NCBI GenBank assembly: GCA_946412355.1
Contig: CAMKGX010000011.1
Location: 1-47,842, forward strand
From: an uncultured Clostridia bacterium
Lineage (GTDB): Bacteria; Bacillota; Clostridia; Oscillospirales; Oscillospiraceae
Direction of reading: 5' to 3'
Length of the DNA stretch: 47,842 nt
This document shows, piece after piece, positions 9,018-16,037 of the stretch. A program made the position numbers and the translations under genes. The notes beneath the pieces are model-generated. The model searched no databases, was not told the origin of the DNA, and saw only the letters and a list, made by a program, of their open reading frames with translations. Position 1 is the first letter of the stretch; each line of letters opens with the position of its first letter.

Positions 9018-9152
9018 GGCGGACAGCGTCGTCCGCCCTCTTAAGCTGTCGACAATGTGTCGACAGCTTAAGAGGGCAAATGCAGAAGCATTCAAAAATG
9101 CTTCTGCATTTGTATGGATTTCACGTGAAGGGGGACTCCCGTCCCCCTTCAC
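9018..9152. repeat. Three back-to-back perfect inverted repeats
   Basis: Hairpin 1: 9035-9054 pairs perfectly with 9058-9077 (20 bp, 3-nt loop, arm starting GCCCTCTTAAGC). Hairpin 2: 9078-9092 with 9097-9111 (15 bp, AAATGCAGAAGCATT). Hairpin 3: 9125-9136 with 9141-9152 (12 bp, GTGAAGGGGGAC). An alternative stem GGGCGGAC/GTCCGCCC (9017-9038) competes with hairpin 1. None has a clear U-run. The remaining 9153-9238 holds nothing I can recognise. Confidence 0.85.
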
Positions 9153-9238
9153 AATCCCCCATGCGTGTCAAAGTCTGTCCAATAATAACCTTTATCTGCA
9201 GTCTACAATCAATCGCACTATGTTTATTCTTATTATCG

Positions 9239-10162
9239 TCAGTCGGTGAGCTTGGCGGGATAGACGCCGATGGACTGGAGACGCTTGAGCTCGTCGGCCA
9301 CCATGGCGCGGTCCTCGTGATAGGTCATGCCGAACCAGCGGTCCTTGCTGCTGAGGACGGAGACCTGCAGCTTGCCCTGGTGGATCAGGTCGCCCACCAT
9401 GTTGGGCAGCAGGCACTCGGCCTTGATGTTGTCGCCGGCATTGCGCAGGAAGTCCTCAAAATACTGCTCCATCACAGGGAAAATGGAGGGCATAAAGCCC
9501 CAGAAGTTCATGGACACCACGGTGTCGCCGGGCAGGTCCACCCGCTCGCCGCTGTCGATGTCAGCGATGGAGCCATCGGGGAAGAGCTGAATCTTCAGCG
9601 TCTCCTTGATGAAGGTCAGGTGGCCATCCTTGGTCTGGCAGACACCCCGGGAGACGGTGCCGTGCTCGGTGACGGTGTTCTTCAGCAGGTAGCCCACCAT
9701 GGTGGCGTTGCCGTCCTTGGGCAGGCGCATCAGCTCCTCATAGATGGTGCGGTAGGCGTCCACGCCGTAATAGTCGTCGGCATTGATGACGCAGAAGGGC
9801 TCATTGACCACTTCTCTGGCGCACAGAATGGCGTGGCAGGTGCCGAAGGGCTTGGTGCGCTCTTCGGGGATGTGGTAGAACTTGGGGATGCTGTCGTAGG
9901 TCTGGTAGGCGTAGGCCACCTCCACCTTGCGGCCGTCGGGGGTGGTGAGCTTCTCCACCATGTTGCCGCACATGGAGCGGATCAGGTCCAGGATCTCCGG
10001 CTTGATGATGAACACAATTTTATCAAAGCCGGCCCGCACGGCGTCGAACACGCCGTACTGCATCAAAAACTCGCCGTTGGGGCCGACGCCGTCCACCTGC
10101 TTGTTGCCGCCGTAGCGGGAGCCCATACCGGCAGCCATGATAACCAATGCAGCCTTTGCCAT
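9239..10162 (-). CDS. Sugar nucleotidyltransferase family protein
   Basis: Cytoplasmic nucleotidyltransferase-fold protein of 307 residues. The N-terminal motif MAAGMGSRYGGNKQ corresponds to the GxGxRxxxxTK nucleotide-binding loop, and NADDYYG carries the metal-binding Asp. Proteins of this kind activate sugar phosphates with NTPs; the C-terminal half (STEFWGF-like MNFWGFMPSIFPVMEQYF) resembles glucose-1-phosphate or MobA-like NTP transferases, but the substrate cannot be assigned. The start at 10162 follows AGGAGGT; the open frame upstream crosses the promoter and is excluded. Monocistronic. Confidence 0.85.
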   Translation of the reverse strand: MAKAALVIMAAGMGSRYGGNKQVDGVGPNGEFLMQYGVFDAVRAGFDKIVFIIKPEILDLIRSMCGNMVEKLTTPDGRKVEVAYAYQTYDSIPKFYHIPEERTKPFGTCHAILCAREVVNEPFCVINADDYYGVDAYRTIYEELMRLPKDGNATMVGYLLKNTVTEHGTVSRGVCQTKDGHLTFIKETLKIQLFPDGSIADIDSGERVDLPGDTVVSMNFWGFMPSIFPVMEQYFEDFLRNAGDNIKAECLLPNMVGDLIHQGKLQVSVLSSKDRWFGMTYHEDRAMVADELKRLQSIGVYPAKLTD

Positions 10163-10208
10163 ATTGAAAAACCTCCTGAAATGATAGTAGTAGCCATTTG
10201 GTTTCACC

Positions 10209-10237
10209 ATCATACCACAATTTATCCCGGCGGGCAA
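10209..10237 (-). promoter_or_regulatory. Promoter of the nucleotidyltransferase gene
   Basis: Minus-strand TTGCCC (10232-10237), 17-bp spacer, TATGAT (10209-10214). Confidence 0.65.
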
Positions 10238-10267
10238 CCGTTAAACCGGATATGGCGGGAAATTATT

Positions 10268-10298
10268 TGTAGCTTTTGGACGAGGAACGGTATATAAT
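10268..10298 (+). promoter_or_regulatory. Probable promoter of the DMT transporter gene
   Basis: A consensus TATAAT (10293-10298) with a weak -35, TTGTAG (10268-10273), at a long 19-bp spacing. The -10 is convincing, the -35 less so. Confidence 0.5.
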
Positions 10299-10338
10299 AA
10301 TGTGTCAGAGAAACGAGAGCCGAGGAGCGTGGGAGACT

Positions 10339-11217
10339 ATGAACCGTGAAAAGCTGATGGGGCACGTGTACGCCATTTTCACCGTGCTGGTGTGGGGAAG
10401 CTGCTTCGTGCTAACGAAAAACCTGCTGGGGGCGGGGCTCACCGCCATCCAGATCATCCCGCTGCGGATGGGGCTTGCCTATCTGGCGCTGCTGGCCATG
10501 CGGCCCAGGTTTTTGCGCCTGCCGTTGAAAGATGAGTTGATGTTTGTCCTCATCGGCATCATGGGCGGCAGCTTTTACTTCTTCTTGCAGAACAAGGCGC
10601 TGACCTACACCTATGCTGCCAACGTGGGCATCATCGTGGCCATGTCGCCGGTGCTGACGGTGATACTGGCGCAGCTCTTCTCCCGGCAGGGGGAGAAGCT
10701 GGGCAAGTGGGTGTACGCGGGGGCGGTGGTGGCCATCGCCGGCGTGGTGCTGGTGGTGCTCAACGGCACCCTGACCTTCCACCTGAGCCCCGTGGGCGAC
10801 CTGCTGGCGTTGGGCGCGGCCCTGGCCTGGGCGGTGTACTCCATCCTCATCAAGAAATACACGGAGCAGTATGATAACTTCATCGTGACGCGGCGGGTGT
10901 TTTTCTGGGCCTTTATCACCGCGGTGCCGCTGATGCTGCTCACCGACGGGATGCCCAATTTGCAGCCGGTGTTCGCCGACCCCAGGGTGTGGATCTCCTG
11001 GCTGTTCCTGGCGGTGTTCGGCAACGCGGTGTGCTTCGCCATCTGGAACATCGCCTTCCAGCGGCTGGGCGTAGTGGTGACCAACAACTACCTGTACGCC
11101 TCCCCGTTCGTGACGGTGTTCGTGGGGTGGCTGCTGCTGGGCGAGCCCATCTCCCTCATGTCCATTTTGGGGGCGGTGCTGATTACGGTGGGCGTGATTT
11201 TGGCGTATAAGGAATGA
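10339..11217 (+). CDS. DMT superfamily (EamA) transporter
   Basis: Inner-membrane protein of 292 residues with about ten hydrophobic segments arranged as two EamA repeats (first near residues 8-140, second near 150-290). The first opens with GHVYAIFTVLVWGSCFVLTK and the second with GDLLALGAALAWAVYSILIKK. The family exports or exchanges metabolites and amino acids; the substrate is not predictable here. The start at 10339 uses the purine-rich GAGGAGCGTGGGAG upstream; 21 upstream in-frame codons overlap the promoter and are rejected. Convergent with the PhzF gene, with which it shares a terminator. Confidence 0.9.
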   Translation: MNREKLMGHVYAIFTVLVWGSCFVLTKNLLGAGLTAIQIIPLRMGLAYLALLAMRPRFLRLPLKDELMFVLIGIMGGSFYFFLQNKALTYTYAANVGIIVAMSPVLTVILAQLFSRQGEKLGKWVYAGAVVAIAGVVLVVLNGTLTFHLSPVGDLLALGAALAWAVYSILIKKYTEQYDNFIVTRRVFFWAFITAVPLMLLTDGMPNLQPVFADPRVWISWLFLAVFGNAVCFAIWNIAFQRLGVVVTNNYLYASPFVTVFVGWLLLGEPISLMSILGAVLITVGVILAYKE

Positions 11218-11226
11218 GTTTTATTG

Positions 11227-11258
11227 AAAAGAGGTGCCGGTGGCGGCACCTCTTTTTT
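11227..11258. terminator. Bidirectional terminator between DMT and PhzF genes
   Basis: AAAAGAGGTGCC (11227-11238) pairs with GGCACCTCTTTT (11245-11256), with T-runs on both strands. It sits between two convergent genes. Confidence 0.9.
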
Positions 11259-11268
11259 GCGCTAAATT

Positions 11269-12120
11269 TCAGATTTTCAAGTCGCAGGCCAGGCTCATGA
11301 CGGCGCTGCCGCCGATGCGGACGGCGGCGCTGCCGTCCTCCCCTACGGTGAGGCGGCTGCGGATCTCCGAGGGTCTGCCCATGTGCTCACCCTGGCAGAA
11401 CACGTTCTCCTGCCCCGGCTGCACCAGGCCCCGGAGATAGAGATAATAGGTCAGGGCGCCGTTGGAGGTGCCGGTGGCGCATTCCTCGGGAATGTCGTAG
11501 AGGGGGGCGAAGTTGCTGCAATAGGTGACGCCCTCCCCCAGGCAGAACATGTGGACGCCTACGCAGTCGTACCGGCGGCTGAGGGCGGTGACGGCGGCGT
11601 CGTTCTGCACGGCCCGCAACAGTGTGTCATGGTCCCGGACGGGCATCATGATATCGGCAAGACCGGTGGACACGATCTGGGGGGCGAAGCCGTCGGGGCA
11701 GTCGGCGGGGGTGAGCCCGTAGGCGCCGTACAGCTCCGGCAGCTCCTCCGCCGTCAGGGTGCGCAGCAGACGGGGCGGGGCCATGTCCATCCACACCGTG
11801 TCACCGGTGACGGTGATGGACAAGTCCCCGGCCTTGGTGTGGGCCATATGGTCGCCATCGCCGATTTTGCCCAGCTTGCGCAGCAGGGCGAAGGAGGCCA
11901 CGGTGGCGTGGCCGCACAGCTCCACCTCCCCGGCGGGGGTGAAGTACCGCAGCGTGACGCCCCCCTCCCCCATCGTGACAAAGGCGGTCTCCGAGTGCTT
12001 GAACTCCCCGGCGATTTGGGTGCAGAGGGCGTCGTCCAGTGGGCGGTCCGGCAGCACCACGCCGGCCTGGTTGCCGCCGAACACGCGGCGGGAAAAGGCA
12101 TCCATCACATAGGCTTCCAT
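11269..12120 (-). CDS. PhzF family isomerase/epimerase-like protein
   Basis: Protein of 283 residues with the duplicated diaminopimelate epimerase-like fold of PhzF. The catalytic glutamate of PhzF enzymes corresponds to E44 in KHSETAFV. The conserved GHATVAS (70-76) and, in the second half, EECATGTSNGALTYYL are present. Only phenazine PhzF has a well-defined reaction; most homologues, probably including this one, are uncharacterised. The RBS GAAAGGA is about 12 nt upstream, somewhat distant. Divergent from nhaC, with overlapping promoter elements. Confidence 0.9.
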   Translation of the reverse strand: MEAYVMDAFSRRVFGGNQAGVVLPDRPLDDALCTQIAGEFKHSETAFVTMGEGGVTLRYFTPAGEVELCGHATVASFALLRKLGKIGDGDHMAHTKAGDLSITVTGDTVWMDMAPPRLLRTLTAEELPELYGAYGLTPADCPDGFAPQIVSTGLADIMMPVRDHDTLLRAVQNDAAVTALSRRYDCVGVHMFCLGEGVTYCSNFAPLYDIPEECATGTSNGALTYYLYLRGLVQPGQENVFCQGEHMGRPSEIRSRLTVGEDGSAAVRIGGSAVMSLACDLKI

Positions 12121-12153
12121 GGGGCGTCACATCCTTTCTTCATTATTATAATT

Positions 12154-12182
12154 ATTATAATCCCGGGGGTGTTTGACAGCAA
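12154..12182 (-). promoter_or_regulatory. Promoter of the PhzF gene
   Basis: Minus-strand TTGCTG (12177-12182), 17-bp spacer, TATAAT (12154-12159). Its -35 overlaps the nhaC -35 by two bases. A second TATAAT lies a few bases downstream. Confidence 0.7.
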
Positions 12183-12201
12183 GGGCTTTTTGGACTATGA
12201 T
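12173..12201 (+). promoter_or_regulatory. Promoter of nhaC
   Basis: TTGACA (12173-12178), 17-bp spacer, TATGAT (12196-12201), back-to-back with the PhzF promoter. Confidence 0.8.
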
Positions 12202-12238
12202 GAATATATTAGAAAGAAAAAGGAAGCGTTATTGAAAA

Positions 12239-13597
12239 ATGGCGAAAAAGATTCCCTTTTGGGCGGCCCTGCTGGGGCTCATCCTCACGGCGGGCATCAT
12301 GTTTGTGTGCCTGGTGGTATGGCACAGCCAGCCCCAGATCCCGCTGCTGCTGGGCTGCGGCGTGGCGACGGCCATTGCGCTGCTGTACGGCTGGAAATGG
12401 GAGGACATCTGCCGGGGCATGGTGGACAGCATCAGCCGGTCACTGGAGGCGGTGCTGATTCTGCTGCTTATCGGCGTGCTGGTGGGGGTGTGGATCGCCG
12501 CGGGCACGGTGCCGGCCATGGTGGTGTACGGGCTGCGGCTCATCTCGCCAAGGCTGTTCCTGGCCAGCGCCATGCTGGTGTGTGCCCTGCTGTCCATGGC
12601 CCTGGGCTCCTGGGGCACGGCGGGCACGGTGGGCATCGCCTTCATGGGCATGGCCCGGGCCATGGGCGTGCCGCTGCCTATGGCGGCGGGGGCCGTCATC
12701 TCCGGGGCCTACGTGGGCGACAAGCTCTCCCCTCTGGCGGACTCCACGGTGCTGGCGGCAGCCATGGCGGAAATCGACGTGTTCGACAGTATTCGCAACA
12801 TCGCCAAGGCGGCGCTGCCCACCTTTGCGCTGTGCCTGGGGGCCTACGGTCTGCTGGGCTGGCGGTACGGCGGCGGTGTGGCGGCGGACAGCGCGGCGAC
12901 TATGTCGGACACGCTGCAATCCGCTTTCCGGCTGGGGCTGCCCGCCTTTTTGCCCCTTCTGGTGCTGGTGGGGTGCATCCTGTGCAAAATCCCCGCCATC
13001 CCCAGCCTTTTCCTGGGCTGCGTGGCGGGGGGCGTGTACGCCGTGGCGGTGCAGGGCGCAACGGCGGCGGAGGTGATGGGCTGCGCCTTTGGCGGCTACG
13101 TGGGGCAGACCGGGGTGGCCATGGTGGACCAGCTGTTGACCGCCGGCGGCCTCGCCTCCATGCTGTACTCCGTGTCCATCGTGGTGCTGGCCATGGCCTT
13201 TGGCGGCGTGATGGAAAAGACGGGGCAGATGGAGGTGCTGCTCTCCCCCATCGTTCACCGTCTCCGGGGCTTCGTGCCGCTGATGGCCTGCACGGTGGCC
13301 ACCTGCGCCGCGGTGAACGTGGTGCTGCCGGACCAGTATATCGGCATCGCCCTGCCAGGGCGGATGTACGCCGCCGCCTTTGACCGGGCGGGCATGGAGC
13401 GGCGGGACCTGTCCCTTGCCATCGGCGTGGGCGGGGCGCTGACCTCGGCGCTGGTGCCCTGGAACACCTGCGGCATCTACATGGCCGGGGTGCTGGGGGT
13501 GGCCACGGCGGAATACCTACCCTACACGCTCTATAACCTGGCTATGGTGGCGGCGGCAATCGTGTACGCCGCCGTGCGACAGGCGAGACGGAAATAA
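12239..13597 (+). CDS. nhaC: NhaC family Na+/H+ antiporter
   Basis: Polytopic membrane protein of 452 residues with about eleven hydrophobic segments. The NhaC core motifs are present: GSWGTAGTVGIAFMGMARAMG near residue 123 and AGAVISGAYVGDKLSPLADST near 150, plus VLPDQYIGIALPGRMY and LVPWNTCGIYMAGVLG late in the protein. The family exchanges Na+ with protons or with organic or amino acid substrates. It is convergent with atoDA, so a link to lysine or butyrate handling or to pH homeostasis during ammonia release is possible but unproven. The RBS AAAAGGAAG is about 13 nt upstream. Confidence 0.88.
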   Translation: MAKKIPFWAALLGLILTAGIMFVCLVVWHSQPQIPLLLGCGVATAIALLYGWKWEDICRGMVDSISRSLEAVLILLLIGVLVGVWIAAGTVPAMVVYGLRLISPRLFLASAMLVCALLSMALGSWGTAGTVGIAFMGMARAMGVPLPMAAGAVISGAYVGDKLSPLADSTVLAAAMAEIDVFDSIRNIAKAALPTFALCLGAYGLLGWRYGGGVAADSAATMSDTLQSAFRLGLPAFLPLLVLVGCILCKIPAIPSLFLGCVAGGVYAVAVQGATAAEVMGCAFGGYVGQTGVAMVDQLLTAGGLASMLYSVSIVVLAMAFGGVMEKTGQMEVLLSPIVHRLRGFVPLMACTVATCAAVNVVLPDQYIGIALPGRMYAAAFDRAGMERRDLSLAIGVGGALTSALVPWNTCGIYMAGVLGVATAEYLPYTLYNLAMVAAAIVYAAVRQARRK

Positions 13598-13610
13598 GTG
13601 ATTTTGGGAT

Positions 13611-13644
13611 AAAAAAGCACCCGCCTTTCGGCGGGTGCTTTTTT
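13611..13644. terminator. Bidirectional terminator between nhaC and atoA
   Basis: AAAAAAGCACCCGCC (13611-13625) pairs perfectly with GGCGGGTGCTTTTTT (13630-13644). It serves two convergent transcripts. Confidence 0.92.
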
Positions 13645-13659
13645 ATGCTTTTTGGGAAA

Positions 13660-14328
13660 TCAGTCCAGCATGGACTTCAGGTTCTCGGCGACGGTGATGG
13701 GGGCGGCGGTGGCGGCCTTCACATCGTCCACGGTGAACTCGGGGTTGATCTCGGTCATGAGCAGGCCCTTATCGGTGACTTCCAGCACGCACATCTCGGT
13801 GATGATCTTGTTGACGCAGTGGGAAGCGGTCAGGGGCAGGCGGCACTTCTCGAAGATCTTGGGGTTGCCCTTGGCGGTGTGCTCCATGCACACGATGCAG
13901 TTGCGGGCGCCCACGCACAGGTCCATGGCGCCGCCCATGCCGGGCATACGCTTGCCGGGGATGATCCAGTTGGCCAGGTTGCCCTGGGCATCCACTTCCA
14001 GAGCGCCCAGGAAGCAGGCGTCCACGTGGCCGCCGCGGATCAGGCCGAAGTTGGTGGCGGAGTCGATGAAGCCGCCGCCGTAGGCCACGGAAGCAACGCC
14101 GCCGCCGGCGTCGATGACGTGGTAGGGGTCGTAGTTGGCATCGCCCTCTTTGGGGGTGGCGCCGGCGGACACGATGCCCAGCTCGGCATGGATGATCAGC
14201 TCAACGCCCTCGGGCAGATAAGCGGGGATCATGGTGGGCAGGCCGATACCCAGGTTGACAACATCGCCGTCCTTCAGCTCTTTGGCGCAGCGCTTGGCAA
14301 TAAAGGCCTTGATCTCAGACTTTTCCAT
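13660..14328 (-). CDS. atoA: Butyryl-CoA:acetoacetate CoA-transferase, beta subunit
   Basis: Family I CoA-transferase subunit B, 222 residues. The conserved glutamate that forms the CoA thioester corresponds to E49 in IIHAELGIVSAG. NLGIGLPTMIPAYLP and PGKRMPGMGGAMDL are typical. With AtoD it moves CoA from butyryl-CoA to acetoacetate, the last step of lysine fermentation, releasing butyrate without ATP cost. The specificity is inferred from the kam/kal neighbours. Its ATG shares one base with the atoD stop (TAATG), implying translational coupling. Confidence 0.93.
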   Translation of the reverse strand: MEKSEIKAFIAKRCAKELKDGDVVNLGIGLPTMIPAYLPEGVELIIHAELGIVSAGATPKEGDANYDPYHVIDAGGGVASVAYGGGFIDSATNFGLIRGGHVDACFLGALEVDAQGNLANWIIPGKRMPGMGGAMDLCVGARNCIVCMEHTAKGNPKIFEKCRLPLTASHCVNKIITEMCVLEVTDKGLLMTEINPEFTVDDVKAATAAPITVAENLKSMLD

Positions 14329-15020
14329 TACTTTCTTTCTCCTTCCACGATGTAGTCAACGCACATGCCGTAGGTGTGGATGTTCTCGGGCTCGATCTCG
14401 CCGACGGGAACGATATACTCGCACTCGGCGATCACGGTGTCGGCAGCGGTGGCCATGACCGTGTTGAAGTTGCGCATGGTGCCCTTGTACCAGCAGTTGC
14501 CGTACTCATCGCACTTATAGGTGCCCAGCAGGGCGAAGTCGCCCCGGATGGGCTTCATCAGCAGGTACTCCTTGCCGTCGATGGTCTGCTTGCCCAGGCA
14601 CAGGGGACTCTGCTCGATGAGCGTATCCACGCCCACGGGGGTCAGCACGCCGCCAAGGCCGGCGCCGCCGGCGCGGACGCACTCGGCCAGGGAGCCCTGG
14701 GGAATCAGGTTGACCTCCAGCGTGCCCTCGGCGCTCTGCTGGCCCACCTCGGGGGTCATGCCCACGTGGGTGGCGATGATGCGCTTGACCTGGTGGTTAT
14801 GAATCAGCTCGGCGATGCCGAAGTACTTCTCGCCCATGGGGCCGGTCTCACGGGCCATATCATTGGCCACCAGAGTCAGATTCTTGGTACCCAGCTTCAC
14901 CAGCTCTTTGACGATTGCGCGGGCCTGACCGCAAGCCAGGAAGCCGCCGCACAGAATGGTGGCGCCTTCCGGGATCATCTTCGCTGCCTCAGCGGCAGTG
15001 AGAACAGGTTTCTTTGCCAT
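14328..15020 (-). CDS. atoD: Butyryl-CoA:acetoacetate CoA-transferase, alpha subunit
   Basis: Family I CoA-transferase subunit A, 230 residues. The N-terminal GATILCGGFLACGQ supplies the CoA-binding loop, and RAGGAGLGGVLTPVGVDT is the family signature. It forms a heteromer with AtoA. The RBS AAGGAGG precedes the ATG. The pair has its own promoter and is separated from kamE by a terminator, so it may be expressed without the lysine switch, for example to release butyrate made from other sources. Confidence 0.93.
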   Translation of the reverse strand: MAKKPVLTAAEAAKMIPEGATILCGGFLACGQARAIVKELVKLGTKNLTLVANDMARETGPMGEKYFGIAELIHNHQVKRIIATHVGMTPEVGQQSAEGTLEVNLIPQGSLAECVRAGGAGLGGVLTPVGVDTLIEQSPLCLGKQTIDGKEYLLMKPIRGDFALLGTYKCDEYGNCWYKGTMRNFNTVMATAADTVIAECEYIVPVGEIEPENIHTYGMCVDYIVEGERK

Positions 15021-15050
15021 TTGTAGTCCTCCTTGTTGTTACTGTTTCCC

Positions 15051-15072
15051 AAAAATAGTGTTCGCTATTTTT
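15051..15072 (-). promoter_or_regulatory. Stem-loop in the atoD leader
   Basis: AAAAATAG (15051-15058) pairs with CTATTTTT (15065-15072) around TGTTCG. Read on the minus strand it contains ATAGCGAACAC, close to ATAGTGAACAC at the crt start site. It could be an operator or simply an mRNA hairpin. Confidence 0.4.
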
Positions 15073-15083
15073 TTAACAGGCAT

Positions 15084-15112
15084 ATCATATCACGCCCCAT
15101 CGGAAAAAGCAA
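15084..15112 (-). promoter_or_regulatory. Promoter of atoD-atoA
   Basis: Minus-strand TTGCTT (15107-15112), 17-bp spacer, TATGAT (15084-15089). Confidence 0.7.
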
Positions 15113-15202
15113 CCCCGACAATGGGCACTTTTTCACAAAAAATGCAGGTTTTTCGCACCGAAAAGGGGGCATTTTTCGGCGCTGAGGGGTGCCGGGCGTG
15201 AA

Positions 15203-15232
15203 AACGACCGCGGAGGATAGTCCGCGGTCGTT
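15203..15232 (-). terminator. Terminator after kamE
   Basis: AACGACCGCGGA (15203-15214) pairs with TCCGCGGTCGTT (15221-15232). The T-run on the minus strand is only four bases, but flanking GCCGGG/CCCGGC can extend the stem. It closes the kal-kce-kdd-kamADE operon. Confidence 0.72.
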
Positions 15233-15248
15233 CACCCGGCGCAAAAAC

Positions 15249-16037
15249 TTATTTCATGCCGCGCTTGACCATCTCGGTGACCACGAAGCTGGCCACGTCG
15301 TCGCCATAGGTGCCGGCGCCGAAGCCGGCGTCATAGCCCAGCTCCTTGGCCAGCTCATGGGTGATGCGGGGGCCGCCGCAGACCACCACGAACTTATCAC
15401 GCAGGCCCTCGGCCTCCAGCAGCTCGATGAGGTTGGTCAGGTTCTGGATGTGGACATCCTTCTGGGTCACGGTCTGGGACACCAGCAGGGCGTCGGCATG
15501 CAGCTCCACGGCCTTCTTGACGAACTCCTCGTTGGGCACCTGGGAGCCCAGGTTGTAGGCCTCCACCATCTCGTAGCGCTCCACGCCGTAGTGGCCGGCG
15601 AAGCCCTTGCGGTTCATGATGGCGTCGATACCCACGGTATGGGCGTCGGTGCCGGTGGAGGCGCCCACCATGACTACCTTGCGGCCGATGTGCTCCCGGA
15701 TGTAGTCGTTGGTCTCCTCCATGCTCATGACCTCGGACTCCACGGTGATGACGTGGATATCCTCGTAGTTGACGCTGTGGACACAGCTGCCGTACACCAC
15801 GTAGAAGGTAAACTCCTTATCCAGGGGGGCGTGGTAGGCCACGTTGGGCTCTTCCAGACCCATCTTCTTGGCGATCTGGCGGGCGGCTTCCTCGCCCCGG
15901 GCGTCGTCCTTGACGGGCAGGGTGAAGCTGGTCTGCACCTTACCGTCGTTCATGGTGTCGCCGTAGGGCTTCAGGCGGGTCAGGTCCAGCGTGGTATCAA
16001 AATCGATTTTATGGGTGTTATACAGTCCGCTGCTCAT
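15249..16037 (-). CDS. kamE: Lysine 5,6-aminomutase, beta subunit
   Basis: Cobalamin- and PLP-binding subunit of the enzyme converting beta-lysine to 3,5-diaminohexanoate, 262 residues. The base-off B12 motif DxHxxG reads DAHTVG with H133, and K144 in MNRKGF matches the PLP lysine; both agree with the numbering I recall for the Clostridium sticklandii beta subunit. A Rossmann-like B12 domain fills the C-terminal half (VVVCGGPRITHELAKELGYD). Its ATG overlaps the kamD stop by four bases (ATGA), so the subunits are translationally coupled. Confidence 0.96.
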   Translation of the reverse strand: MSSGLYNTHKIDFDTTLDLTRLKPYGDTMNDGKVQTSFTLPVKDDARGEEAARQIAKKMGLEEPNVAYHAPLDKEFTFYVVYGSCVHSVNYEDIHVITVESEVMSMEETNDYIREHIGRKVVMVGASTGTDAHTVGIDAIMNRKGFAGHYGVERYEMVEAYNLGSQVPNEEFVKKAVELHADALLVSQTVTQKDVHIQNLTNLIELLEAEGLRDKFVVVCGGPRITHELAKELGYDAGFGAGTYGDDVASFVVTEMVKRGMK

